Below the pieces are notes generated by a model. The model did no database searches. It saw only the letters and a program-made list of their open reading frames with translations, and had not been told where the DNA came from. Positions 1-8,252 of a DNA stretch of 64,000 nt are shown here, one piece after another (the stretch's first letter is position 1; every line of letters begins with the position of its first letter). The stretch comes from Chitinophaga ginsengisoli (GTDB lineage: Bacteria > Bacteroidota > Bacteroidia > Chitinophagales > Chitinophagaceae): the NCBI RefSeq assembly GCF_003014595.1, contig NZ_PYGK01000004.1, positions 62,001 to 126,000 of the forward strand, written 5' to 3'. Made by a program: the position numbers and the translations under genes.

Positions 1-1
1 T

Positions 2-76
2 CTGATCATTTTGTCTTTATTAGCTTTAGTCTTAATTTTGCGCCAAATTATCAAAGATACCAGTAGGAATGAGTGA
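2..76 (+). CDS. C-terminal end of a small membrane protein (partial)
   Basis: An open frame enters from the left edge and ends with TGA at 74-76. The 24 visible residues form one hydrophobic helix (LIILSLLALVLIL) followed by a short basic and polar tail, as expected of a small inner-membrane protein. The stop overlaps the ATG of the next gene by 8 nt, which suggests one transcript with translational coupling. AtpZ/AtpI-type ATP synthase accessory proteins end in this way in many Bacteroidota, but too little is visible to identify it. Being an open frame of only 75 nt, it could also be chance. Confidence 0.45.
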   Translation: MIILSLLALVLILRQIIKDTSRNE

Positions 77-455
77 CAGGTTTTACTTTAGAGTTATTGG
101 CGTATTCATCATAATGAACGGCGCTTTATTATTATCAAAAGCCTGGTTGTTGGATAAGGGAGCCCACCATAATGTGCTGCTCTTCGGCAACCTGGCTTTA
201 GCTACAATCTCCGGCATCACCTACAATATGAGCCGCAAAGGGGTACAATCCGAAAACAACAGCATCTTTATGCTAAGGGTATATGGCTCCATGATCAGCA
301 GAATGATGTTATGCCTGGCCGGTATTACTATTTATGCCGTAGCGAACAGGGCAAATACAAGCAGAATCACTATTTTTATATTGATGTTCTTCTACATTGT
401 ATACGCTATATGCGAGAACATCAGTCTGCAAAAAATTACCAGAAAGAAAAATTAA
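69..455 (+). CDS. Hypothetical four-helix membrane protein
   Basis: This 128-residue protein has four predicted membrane segments at about residues 7-27, 36-53, 72-91 and 99-115, with a basic C-terminus (KITRKKN). No catalytic motif is visible and I do not recognise the family. The start overlaps the end of the upstream small membrane protein, and the SprT-like gene begins 6 nt after its stop, so the three are probably co-transcribed. The size and position after an AtpZ-like fragment would fit an accessory protein of the ATP synthase locus, but no atp gene is in view, so that remains a guess. Confidence 0.7.
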   Translation: MSDRFYFRVIGVFIIMNGALLLSKAWLLDKGAHHNVLLFGNLALATISGITYNMSRKGVQSENNSIFMLRVYGSMISRMMLCLAGITIYAVANRANTSRITIFILMFFYIVYAICENISLQKITRKKN

Positions 456-461
456 AGATTC

Positions 462-1082
462 GTGAAGCAGGAGGCTCCTTTACATGCATTAGCTGCATAC
501 CTGCCCGAAGGAACCTTCGAGCAGGTAATGGCCTACCTCACAGATTATAAGGTACACCTGACGGTGACGCGTGAACGGCAAAGCATCCTGGGGGACTACC
601 GACATCCTGACCGTAGGGGAGGACACCGGATCAGCATCAACGGGAATCTTAACAAATATGCTTTCCTGATCACGCTCCTGCACGAAATCTCACACCTGAC
701 CACCTATATGCAGTATGCCAATTCGGTAGCTTCACATGGGAAGGAGTGGAAACAGCATTTTTCCAATATACTGAAACAGTTCGTCGGCAAAGGGTATCTT
801 CCACCGGATGTGGAAATGGCTTTACGGCAAAGTATTCAGAACCCGGCAGCCAGTTCCTGCGCGGATGATGATCTTATGCGTGTACTGAAACGCTATGATA
901 CGCAGAAGGAAAATCATTTCCTGGTAGAACAACTGGCGCCCAATCAGTTGTTCCGTACAAAAGACGGCCGTATTTTTCGTCGGGGCGAGCGTATACGTAA
1001 ACGGTACAGGTGTGAAGAGGTCGCGACGAAAAGGATGTATCTGTTTAGTCCCGTTTACGAGGTGGAACTGGTGGCGGCGTAA
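462..1082 (+). CDS. SprT-like zinc metalloprotease-fold protein
   Basis: The 206-residue protein carries the zincin motif HEISH at residues 74-78 and a later HGKEW at 92-96 that supplies a third histidine, the pattern of SprT/Spartan-like domains. In eukaryotes this fold cleaves DNA-protein crosslinks; bacterial members are poorly characterised and are cytoplasmic. There is no signal peptide. The frame opens with GTG; no in-frame ATG lies near the N-terminus, and the homologous region starts immediately, so GTG is the likely start. It follows the membrane protein by 6 nt. The C-terminal third is basic and may bind nucleic acid. Confidence 0.8.
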   Translation: MKQEAPLHALAAYLPEGTFEQVMAYLTDYKVHLTVTRERQSILGDYRHPDRRGGHRISINGNLNKYAFLITLLHEISHLTTYMQYANSVASHGKEWKQHFSNILKQFVGKGYLPPDVEMALRQSIQNPAASSCADDDLMRVLKRYDTQKENHFLVEQLAPNQLFRTKDGRIFRRGERIRKRYRCEEVATKRMYLFSPVYEVELVAA

Positions 1083-1118
1083 CATTTTTCCTGTACCAGA
1101 TGTGGACCTGTGTCTGTT

Positions 1119-1152
1119 TCTTGTTCGACGCTTGTTCGATGCTTGTTCGACG
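1119..1152. repeat. Three tandem 11-bp direct repeats
   Basis: The unit CTTGTTCGACG is repeated about three times at 1120-1130, 1131-1141 and 1142-1152 with one base change in the middle copy. It lies in the 270-bp gap between two convergent genes. No function is apparent; replication slippage is the simplest origin. Confidence 0.6.
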
Positions 1153-1273
1153 CTTCGCCGTCCCCGGGGTTATCAACCCGGCTACAAACAAGGGGGACTT
1201 CTGACGGAATCCTATCAAGTTATGTTGTTATGGACGGGGACTATCTTCTCTGCTTATTCTCCTACAAATAAAA

Positions 1274-1328
1274 TGGGTCAGGATGGATTATACCCGGGAC
1301 TGGCACCCAGTTATAACCCACCTGACCC
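1274..1328. terminator. Imperfect inverted repeat between convergent genes
   Basis: GGGTCAGG at 1274-1281 pairs with CCTGACCC at 1321-1328 and the pairing continues inward (TGGATTATA against TATAACCCA) with one bulge and one mismatch, giving a stem of about 17 bp with a 20-nt loop. It sits between the SprT-like gene and the DUF4407 gene, which converge here, so it probably stops transcription from both sides. There is no T-run, so it could instead be an mRNA-stabilising hairpin. Confidence 0.4.
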
Positions 1329-1352
1329 GAAAACCCTCGCTTAGTTGGATGG

Positions 1353-2366
1353 CTACGAATTGACGGCTGGTTGTCCGATCATCATTCGTTTATTGTGTTC
1401 CCTTTCCCGCTTTTCTATCGTTTCCTTTCGGAAGATGATATAAGCATGCTCGTGAGCCTCCAGCAGGTCATCATACGGTCCGCGGGGAGAAATGAGTTTC
1501 ACAAATACCGGCGCAGTTTCAATAGTAATGAACAGCAGGATAATGAACCAGTTTGCCCAGCGTACGGGTACACTGCGGTCTGTCAGATGTCCCAGCGCAT
1601 CCAGCCTGGATGCCAGTCCATCTATACTGCTCCGGTTAAGTCCTCCTACCGTCGCTTTCTGGGTGGAGTCAATGGACAGGAGTTCCTGCCTCTTTTGTGC
1701 AATGAGGGCGCCGTTCTGGTCTGTGATCCGCTTTAACATGGCGGCTGCAGTATCGGCATCAGCTTTTTTTGCCTTGTAGATGGGCCCCAGGTTTTGTTTG
1801 CGTGAACCACCTGTACCATCGGCTTCCTGCTGTGCGATGATCTGCAGCGTGTCAAGTTTCGTAGCCTGCTGCTGGATAGCTGTATTCAGCTGCGTGATCT
1901 CCGCGTTCAACACGTTGATCCGCTGTTGGAAGCGGTCTTTTACCTTGTCTTCCTGTGTTTTGAATACCTGCTGTTCCATGACAATCAGTTCCTGGTTGAT
2001 CTCTTTCTCGAACACTTTCAGTTCCAGTGGTTTGGAGATGACAATGGCAATCAGGACAGCCAGTATAAGCCTGGGTAATGCCATACCAAACTCACTCCAG
2101 AAATTGTTACGTTTTTTCATGCCGGACACGATATAACGGTCCAGGTTAAAGATCATCAATCCCCAGACAAGCCCAAACACGACGGCTCCCCAGGGAGAAC
2201 TGAATACTGTCCAAAGGGCGTACCCTCCCGAAAAAGCTGCCAGTAATCCGGTAAAGAAAATCGTAGCACCAATACCGCCATACTTATTGGTTTCTGATGG
2301 TGCCCGTTTCAACATAGGCACATGGGCGCCTGAACAAAACAGGAAAAAGTCGCGGAAGCGCTTCAT
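1353..2366 (-). CDS. DUF4407 membrane protein
   Basis: The protein (337 residues from the ATG at 2364-2366) matches the DUF4407 pattern: an N-terminal KRFRDFFLFCSGA segment, two membrane segments, the conserved FNLDRYIV motif, a third segment ending in ISKPLELKVFE, a long periplasmic coiled coil, and a final membrane helix. The function of the family is unknown. A start 13 codons upstream is also open, but MKRFRDFF is the usual family N-terminus. The gene is convergent with the SprT-like gene and is separated from sucC by 250 bp. Confidence 0.85.
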   Translation of the reverse strand: MKRFRDFFLFCSGAHVPMLKRAPSETNKYGGIGATIFFTGLLAAFSGGYALWTVFSSPWGAVVFGLVWGLMIFNLDRYIVSGMKKRNNFWSEFGMALPRLILAVLIAIVISKPLELKVFEKEINQELIVMEQQVFKTQEDKVKDRFQQRINVLNAEITQLNTAIQQQATKLDTLQIIAQQEADGTGGSRKQNLGPIYKAKKADADTAAAMLKRITDQNGALIAQKRQELLSIDSTQKATVGGLNRSSIDGLASRLDALGHLTDRSVPVRWANWFIILLFITIETAPVFVKLISPRGPYDDLLEAHEHAYIIFRKETIEKREREHNKRMMIGQPAVNS

Positions 2367-2544
2367 GATAATTGTACAATTTGGTATATATAAAAAAGAA
2401 ATCAACGCCTGCAGGACGCAGGTATATAGTTAAGGATGGATTATGAAGGTACGATTTTTCGCCGGCAGTGAGCCATTAAGTGATCAAAAGCGGAAAAAAT
2501 GTGATAGAAATACAAGAGAGAGGAACATACCAAAACCGGGGAAG

Positions 2545-2587
2545 CATAAAAAATAAATCCCCGGACATCGTCCAGGGATTATTTATT
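2545..2587 (-). terminator. Rho-independent terminator of sucC
   Basis: Arms around 2552-2561 and 2575-2584 (AATAAATCCC / GGGATTATTT) form a strong hairpin. On the minus strand it is followed by a T-rich tract, 30 nt after the sucC stop. Confidence 0.75.
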
Positions 2588-2618
2588 CTATTTTTTAGTC
2601 AATCGCTACTTCATGTTA

Positions 2619-3833
2619 TTAAGCTGTAACCGCTTTGTTCACCAGTGCAGCAGCTTCGCTGAGCAGGATAGCTGATTGAACGGTCAGACCGCTTTCTTCG
2701 ATCAGTTTTTTAGCTTCTTCAGCGTTGGTACCCTGCAGACGTACAATGATCGGAACAGTAATGTTACCGATAGATTTGTAAGCGTCGATCACACCCTGTG
2801 CAACACGGTCGCAACGAACGATACCACCGAAGATGTTGATCAGGATCGCTTTTACCTTAGGATCTTTCAGGATGATGCGGAAACCTGCTTCTACAGTCTG
2901 TGCGTTGGCAGTACCACCTACGTCCAGGAAGTTAGCCGGCTCACCACCACTCAGTTTGATCATATCCATGGTAGCCATTGCCAGACCGGCGCCGTTTACC
3001 ATACAACCTACGTTACCATCCAGTTTTACGTAGTTCAGGTTGTATTTACCTGCTTCTACTTCAGTTGGATCTTCTTCAGAGATATCGCGGAGTGCTTCCA
3101 GGTCAGGATGACGCATCAGCGCGTTGTCGTCCAGGTTCAGTTTACAGTCAACAGCAATGATCTTGTCGTCGCTGGTTTTGAATAATGGGTTGATTTCCAG
3201 CATAGCTGCATCCAGACCTACGTAAGCGTTATACAGGTTGGTCACGAATTTCACCATGTTTTTGAAAGCCTCACCACTCAGGCCGAAGTTGAACGCTATT
3301 TTCCTGGCCTGGAATGGCTGCAGGGTAGTGTTCGGCTGTACTAACTCCTTGAAGATCTTCTCCGGAGTATTGTGCGCTACTTCTTCGATATCCATACCAC
3401 CTTCTGTAGAGTACATGATCACGTTCTGACCTTTTGCACGGTCCAGCAGGATGGACAGGTATAATTCTTTTATGGGGTTAGGGCCAGGGTAGTACACGTC
3501 TTGCGCTACCAGCACCTTGTTAACTAATTTTCCGGCCTCACCGGTCTGGATGGTTACCAGTACACCGCCAAGGATGTTACCGGCAATGGTTTTTACATCT
3601 TCGGCATTCTTACCCACGGCCACACCTCTCTGCTCTTTACCACGAATGGTACCTTTACCACGTCCACCGGCATGGATCTGCGCCTTTACCACAGCAAACT
3701 CATTACCATATTGCACTTTTAATTGCTTGTAAGCTTCTGCCGCCGCTTCAGGGGTATCTACCGGAATCCCTTCCTGTACCGGTACATTATATTTCTTCAA
3801 CAGTTCTTTAGCCTGGTATTCATGTAAGTTCAT
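2619..3833 (-). CDS. sucC: Succinyl-CoA ligase (ADP/GDP-forming) subunit beta
   Basis: The 404-residue protein starts MNLHEYQAKELL, the signature N-terminus of SucC, and shows the ATP-grasp domain in its first 240 residues (KAQIHAGGRGKG, then LEINPLF and the metal-binding DCKLNLDDNAL) and the C-terminal ligase/CoA domain with INIFGGIVRCD. It catalyses the reversible step succinyl-CoA + Pi + NDP to succinate + CoA + NTP in the TCA cycle, together with SucD, which is not in this window. Length is normal. It is transcribed alone here, divergently from the purine nucleoside phosphorylase, and ends in a clear terminator. Confidence 0.97.
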   Translation of the reverse strand: MNLHEYQAKELLKKYNVPVQEGIPVDTPEAAAEAYKQLKVQYGNEFAVVKAQIHAGGRGKGTIRGKEQRGVAVGKNAEDVKTIAGNILGGVLVTIQTGEAGKLVNKVLVAQDVYYPGPNPIKELYLSILLDRAKGQNVIMYSTEGGMDIEEVAHNTPEKIFKELVQPNTTLQPFQARKIAFNFGLSGEAFKNMVKFVTNLYNAYVGLDAAMLEINPLFKTSDDKIIAVDCKLNLDDNALMRHPDLEALRDISEEDPTEVEAGKYNLNYVKLDGNVGCMVNGAGLAMATMDMIKLSGGEPANFLDVGGTANAQTVEAGFRIILKDPKVKAILINIFGGIVRCDRVAQGVIDAYKSIGNITVPIIVRLQGTNAEEAKKLIEESGLTVQSAILLSEAAALVNKAVTA

Positions 3834-3906
3834 CTGAGAAAAATTTGCCGCTAAAATAGGTCATTATGATTTAAATATAAAACCGTAGTGTTTTGTGAAT
3901 TAAAAA

Positions 3907-3914
3907 TAACTTTG
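3907..3914 (+). promoter_or_regulatory. Bacteroidota -7 box for purine nucleoside phosphorylase
   Basis: TAACTTTG fits the Bacteroidota -7 consensus TAnnTTTG exactly and lies 29 nt before the ATG at 3943. A clear TTTG -33 element at the usual 19-21 nt spacing is not obvious. Confidence 0.55.
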
Positions 3915-3942
3915 CGGCAACCTGTTTTAAAGACATAATATA

Positions 3943-4764
3943 ATGAGTGATCTCTTGCAACAAATAGCTGCTGCCGCGGACTACATCAGAAAATCATGGT
4001 CCGGGACCCCGGAAGTGGGCATCATACTGGGCAGCGGGTTGGGTAACCTGGCGAATGATATTACCGACAGTACGGAAATCCCCTACGAAAATATCCCCCA
4101 TTTTCCCTCTTCTTCCGTAGAAGGTCATAAGGGCCGTCTCATACTGGGAAAAATGAACGGGCGTCCGGTAATAGCTATGGCAGGCAGATTTCACTATTAT
4201 GAAGGCCTATCCATGCAGCAGGTAACCTTCCCGGTAAGGGTGATGAAGGCACTTGGCGTACATACCCTGCTGATTTCCAATGCAGCCGGTGGGATGAACA
4301 GGGCTTTTAAAGTGGGTGACCTGATGATTATCCGGGACCATATTAACCTGCAGCCGGAACATCCGCTACGCGGCCCGAATAACAATACCCTGGGGCCCCG
4401 TTTCCCGGACATGAGTGAGCCTTATTCAAAGGCACTGATTACCAAAGCAAAAGAAATAGCACAGGCCAACGAAATTCATGTGCATACAGGCGTGTATGTA
4501 GGCGTACAGGGGCCTACTTTTGAAACCAGGGCAGAATATATGTATATGCATATCATTGGCGGAGACGCGGTGGGTATGAGTACGGTACCTGAAGTAATAG
4601 TGGGCATTCATAGCGGCTTAAAAGTATTCGCGATGAGTGTTATCACTGATATTGGCATCCGGGAAGAGGAAAATGTGATCACACACGAAGAGGTGCTGGA
4701 AGCTGCTAATGCGGCTGAACCGAAATTAACGCTTATTTTCAGGGAACTGATCAAGGTAATCTAA
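3943..4764 (+). CDS. punA: Purine-nucleoside phosphorylase (trimeric class)
   Basis: The 273-residue protein has the features of trimeric, class II PNP: GIILGSGLG (phosphate loop) near residue 27, EGHKGRL, AGRFHYYEG, ISNAAGGMN, VGVQGPTFETRAEY and GMSTVPE followed by the base-recognition segment. It splits inosine or guanosine with phosphate into base and ribose-1-phosphate in purine salvage in the cytoplasm. A good TAnnTTTG promoter element precedes it. The porin gene follows 36 bp later on the same strand and may be co-transcribed. Confidence 0.95.
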   Translation: MSDLLQQIAAAADYIRKSWSGTPEVGIILGSGLGNLANDITDSTEIPYENIPHFPSSSVEGHKGRLILGKMNGRPVIAMAGRFHYYEGLSMQQVTFPVRVMKALGVHTLLISNAAGGMNRAFKVGDLMIIRDHINLQPEHPLRGPNNNTLGPRFPDMSEPYSKALITKAKEIAQANEIHVHTGVYVGVQGPTFETRAEYMYMHIIGGDAVGMSTVPEVIVGIHSGLKVFAMSVITDIGIREEENVITHEEVLEAANAAEPKLTLIFRELIKVI

Positions 4765-4800
4765 GTCAAAAGAAGAACGAAGCAGGAAATATATCAAAGG

Positions 4801-6768
4801 ATGAGGTCATTTATTTTAATATGTTGTTTGCTGGTAGGTACGCAGCAACTGCAGGCACAGATAGGCCAGCGTTTCGGCAATATGGGCGGCGGTGGTTCTT
4901 CCTCCATGCAAAAAGATACCGGCAGCCACAAGCATGACCTGGATACACTTACCATCACCTACCGCAGACTGGGAGAACCTACCGACTTCAGGCTGGATTC
5001 CTCTATAGCTGATTTTAACAGCACCTTTCTGCGCATTCCGGGCAGCTTCGTGTTCCTGGGAAATAATGGCGCTCCTGCCCGTAACGTAATGTTTACGCCT
5101 TTCATGAAACCAGGTTTTGATGCAGGCTTCCATATCTTTGATCCTTACGCATTTACCCATGAAAATGCGCGTATTTATAATACCAACCGTCCGTACTCGG
5201 AGCTGTTGTATATGGTTGGTAGTCAGCAGGAACAACAAATAGGTGTATTGCATACCCAAAATCGTACAGACCATTTTAACTTCGGTTTTGAATACAATAA
5301 GATCTATGCCCCTGGTTATTTCAGATCTCAATCCACTAATCACGACGTATATCGCATTACAGGTCGCTTCAATAGCAGGAACAAACGGTATAATGCATAC
5401 CTCAGCTATTACTACAACAAGTTTAACAACGGTGAAAACGGTGGTTTGCGCAAGGGCGATACCGTATTGGATAATCCCCGTTACAATAACCGTAAGACCA
5501 TTGACGTGAACCTGGGTAACTACTCTTCTGCTACCACAGGCCTGTTCAGCACCACGCTGCCAGTGAAAACATCGCAGAGGCAGTCGGGTATCCTGCTGGT
5601 GCAGCAGTATGACTGGGGTAAAGGAGATACGATTCACGTAAACGATACTACGGACTATTATAAATTTGACCCTTTCTTCCGCGTACAATATAGTTTCAAG
5701 GTAGATAACAACAGCGCATCCTACCTGGATGGGCAGCCAGATACGTTCTATTATACCAACCGCTATAAATGGGGATTCACTGGTGATACCGTCAGAGCAC
5801 AGCACGACTGGCGTATTATCTCCAATGATTTCTCCATCATACAATTCCCGGTGAGGGGTAACCAGGCGCATTTTATCAGTGCGGGGGCCAGGTATGAAAA
5901 TATCAGGGGTACCTTCCTGGATGCCGGTATCAACTTCAACAACTTTGTGGTACACGGTGAATACCGGAATAAAACGCGTAACCAGAAATGGGATCTCTCT
6001 GCCAAAGGTGAACTCTATCTGGCAGGACAAAATTCCGGGGACTACAACGTCACCGGTATGCTGAGCCGCTACCTGAATGAAACACTGGGAAATGTGCATC
6101 TCTTCTTCAGTAATACCAACCGTGAGGCCTCGTATGTCTACAAATATTTCAGCAGTACTTACGATAGCTGGTATAACAGCACGCTTGGAAAGGAGAATAT
6201 TACACAATTGCAGTTTGCTGCCGACAACAAAAAATTAAAGTATAACCTGGCAGTGAATTATTTCCTGATCGAGAACTATACTTACTTCGAAAATTACTAT
6301 ACCAGTAAACAAGCGCCAGCACTGTTCAACCTGTTGCAGGTTATCTTCAGTAAACATTTCAAGTATAAACATTATAACTGGTATATGGATTTCGCCTTCC
6401 AGCAGGTACACGGCGATGGCAGGATCAATGTGCCTACCATCTGGACCCGTCACAGGCTGGCCTATGAAAACAGGTTATTTAATAACCTGAACCTGATGGC
6501 AGGTATCGAAGCGAAATATAATACGGCTTATTATGCAGACGATTACTCTCCCGTAACCGGTCAATTTGTGTATCAGACTACACAACGGGTGAAGTATTAT
6601 GCACCTGATCTGGCGGCATTTGTACACTTCAGGATCAAGTCTTTATCTGCATTTATCAGAGGAGAGAACCTGAATACATTTTTTGCGACAAATAACTTTG
6701 CTGCGCCGGCCTATCCATACAATAACTTCACGTTCAGACTGGGAATCCGCTGGTGGTTCATTAACTAA
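4801..6768 (+). CDS. Putative outer-membrane porin (Porin_10-like)
   Basis: The 655-residue protein begins with a Sec signal peptide (cleavage after LQAQ near residue 20), then a short Gly/Ser-rich linker, and is otherwise a run of alternating polar and aromatic beta strands ending in a terminal strand closed by an aromatic-rich RLGIRWWFIN, typical of beta-barrels inserted by Bam. It resembles the Bacteroidota family annotated as putative porin (Porin_10). The substrate is unknown. It follows the PNP gene by 36 bp, which may hint at nucleoside uptake, though similar porins occur in many contexts. A 10-bp hairpin lies 105 bp after its stop. Confidence 0.8.
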   Translation: MRSFILICCLLVGTQQLQAQIGQRFGNMGGGGSSSMQKDTGSHKHDLDTLTITYRRLGEPTDFRLDSSIADFNSTFLRIPGSFVFLGNNGAPARNVMFTPFMKPGFDAGFHIFDPYAFTHENARIYNTNRPYSELLYMVGSQQEQQIGVLHTQNRTDHFNFGFEYNKIYAPGYFRSQSTNHDVYRITGRFNSRNKRYNAYLSYYYNKFNNGENGGLRKGDTVLDNPRYNNRKTIDVNLGNYSSATTGLFSTTLPVKTSQRQSGILLVQQYDWGKGDTIHVNDTTDYYKFDPFFRVQYSFKVDNNSASYLDGQPDTFYYTNRYKWGFTGDTVRAQHDWRIISNDFSIIQFPVRGNQAHFISAGARYENIRGTFLDAGINFNNFVVHGEYRNKTRNQKWDLSAKGELYLAGQNSGDYNVTGMLSRYLNETLGNVHLFFSNTNREASYVYKYFSSTYDSWYNSTLGKENITQLQFAADNKKLKYNLAVNYFLIENYTYFENYYTSKQAPALFNLLQVIFSKHFKYKHYNWYMDFAFQQVHGDGRINVPTIWTRHRLAYENRLFNNLNLMAGIEAKYNTAYYADDYSPVTGQFVYQTTQRVKYYAPDLAAFVHFRIKSLSAFIRGENLNTFFATNNFAAPAYPYNNFTFRLGIRWWFIN

Positions 6769-6873
6769 CAAAACGTTAACAACTGCCTGAAATTACGTTT
6801 ATCGGATACCGTAAACTTCTTTAAATCAAGACATTAAGTCTGTAACAAGTAAACCGTTTTACTACTGTCAAAT

Positions 6874-6900
6874 GGTTGCAGTCAGATAACGACTGCAACC
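6874..6900 (+). terminator. Hairpin downstream of the porin gene
   Basis: GGTTGCAGTC at 6874-6883 pairs perfectly with GACTGCAACC at 6891-6900 around a 7-nt loop. The following bases are only weakly T-rich, so termination efficiency is uncertain. Confidence 0.5.
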
Positions 6901-6919
6901 TTCTGGCGTGCTCTTTGTT

Positions 6920-6927
6920 TAAGTTTG
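6920..6927 (+). promoter_or_regulatory. -7 box of the 70-residue protein gene
   Basis: TAAGTTTG fits TAnnTTTG and is 16 nt before the ATG at 6944, so the transcript would be nearly leaderless. No good -33 TTTG is visible because the preceding hairpin occupies that region. Confidence 0.5.
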
Positions 6928-6943
6928 TATAAAGCATTTTAAC

Positions 6944-7156
6944 ATGAAGGCCTTTACAGTAGTTATCAACACAGACAGGTATGTAGTGAAACCTTTGAAC
7001 GGTCACTCCCCCCGCTTTCTCGTGAACGTAAACGGGCAGGACGTACTATTTGAAAATGATGGAGACGGCCACGTCAGGGCCGAAGCTACTAAAGCGGCCA
7101 GCATGTCATTATTACTGGGTCTGGCAGATAAAATCGAAGAGAACGTAGGAGTTTAA
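6944..7156 (+). CDS. Small hypothetical protein, 70 residues
   Basis: The predicted product is soluble and acidic, with a beta-rich start (FTVVINTDRYVVKPL) and a helical C-terminus. It lacks a signal peptide and cysteines. The segment NVNGQDVLFENDGDGHVRA looks like a short beta hairpin as found in small Bacteroidota proteins of unknown function. It has its own -7 box and is followed 40 bp later by the HYC_CC_PP gene. I do not recognise a function. Confidence 0.65.
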   Translation: MKAFTVVINTDRYVVKPLNGHSPRFLVNVNGQDVLFENDGDGHVRAEATKAASMSLLLGLADKIEENVGV

Positions 7157-7196
7157 GCAAATCTGGCAGTAAATTGCTAAATTTGCCTCCGCTATC

Positions 7197-7586
7197 ATGA
7201 AGAGATTTATAACCATATTACTAGCTTTCCTGTATGTCACGCTCACCAGTGGGTTCACGGTGAACGCACATTACTGCATGGGTAAGCTGGCTGCGGTAGA
7301 TTTTAAATCTCATGCCGATGATATTTGTAATATGTGCAGCAAATCCGGAAAGAAGGGTAAATGCTGTAAAGACGAATACAAATACTGTAAGGCAGACGTT
7401 TCTTTTCATGAAGTTGGCAAAGTGCAGCAAAACAGTGAGCCATCCGTCAAGGCACTCAGTCTGCCGGTGATCATTGTGCCTGTGTCTGCATTGACCATTT
7501 CCCATCGTATTGTTATTAATAATCATGGTCCACCTGACTGTGAATGTATTCCCCTGTATATACAATACTGCACTTATTTGATCTGA
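7197..7586 (+). CDS. HYC_CC_PP family secreted cysteine-rich protein
   Basis: The 129-residue protein has an N-terminal signal segment (about residues 1-24) followed by the motifs that give this Bacteroidota family its name: HYC at 25-27, CC at 56-57 and PP at 112-113. Further cysteines are at 44, 47, 64, 115, 117 and 125, making it strongly Cys-rich. The family is uncharacterised; members typically sit next to heavy-metal-associated domain proteins and TonB-dependent receptors, which suggests periplasmic metal binding, probably copper. Here a heavy-metal-associated domain protein follows 84 bp downstream, supporting that reading. Confidence 0.8.
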   Translation: MKRFITILLAFLYVTLTSGFTVNAHYCMGKLAAVDFKSHADDICNMCSKSGKKGKCCKDEYKYCKADVSFHEVGKVQQNSEPSVKALSLPVIIVPVSALTISHRIVINNHGPPDCECIPLYIQYCTYLI

Positions 7587-7670
7587 ATGTACATTGAGTG
7601 AATTATTAGTTGCTGCGCCGCAAGCGTAAGCAGTACAATATGCTTATTATCAAGTACAAATTATCAGATC

Positions 7671-8219
7671 ATGAAATCATTCCTGGCAATTATATTCCTG
7701 GCTATAGGCCTCAATTTCACTTCTTCCGCACAGATCAGCAAAGCGTCCTTACAAGCCTCGGGCTTAACCTGTGCCATGTGTTCCCGGGCTACCCTGGAAG
7801 CACTGAAAACGCTCCCTTTTGTTGATAAGATAGATACAGACCTGAACAGCACCACGTTCCTCCTGTCTTTTAAACCCGGCGCTACCGTGAACATAGACCA
7901 GATCAAGGCAAAAGTGGAAGATGCCGGTTTCTCTGTAGCCAAACTGGTATTAACTGCCTCATTTGATAAAGTAGCGGTGGAGAAGGATGCTCATATCCAG
8001 TATGCCGGTGCTACTTTTCATTTCGTGAATGCCAAACAGCAGGTACTATCAGGTGATCGACAGCTGACTGTCATTGACAAGGACTTCGTATCTGCGAAAC
8101 AGTTTAAGCAGTTCAGTACACAAACCACCATGCCTTGTTACCAGACAGGTAAAATGGCGGGTTGCTGTAAGACCGGCGGACAAGCTGCTCCGGCGCGTAT
8201 TTACCATGTTATCATCTGA
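7671..8219 (+). CDS. Secreted heavy-metal-associated (HMA) domain protein
   Basis: A signal peptide (cleavage near ASSAQ/TSSAQ, residue 20) is followed by an HMA ferredoxin-like fold of about 65 residues with the metal-binding CAMC motif at residues 34-37 inside ASGLTCAMCSRA. The C-terminal half is a beta-rich extension ending with cysteines in MPCYQTGKMAGCC. HMA domains bind Cu(I) or other soft metals through the two cysteines; the export signal makes this a periplasmic chaperone-like protein rather than part of an ATPase. It lies between the HYC_CC_PP gene and an outer-membrane protein, likely in one unit. Confidence 0.85.
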   Translation: MKSFLAIIFLAIGLNFTSSAQISKASLQASGLTCAMCSRATLEALKTLPFVDKIDTDLNSTTFLLSFKPGATVNIDQIKAKVEDAGFSVAKLVLTASFDKVAVEKDAHIQYAGATFHFVNAKQQVLSGDRQLTVIDKDFVSAKQFKQFSTQTTMPCYQTGKMAGCCKTGGQAAPARIYHVII

Positions 8220-8252
8220 TTCACCGGCACTTAGCTACAGTAATACTAGTAA

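Noticed and set aside
1012..1344. 110-codon plus-strand frame after the SprT-like gene
   Set aside because: It overlaps the SprT-like gene in another frame and runs through repeats and a hairpin; no motif.
4816..6207. 463-codon open frame on the minus strand inside the porin gene
   Set aside because: It is fully antisense to a well-supported porin with signal peptide; its product has no signal peptide or recognisable motif.
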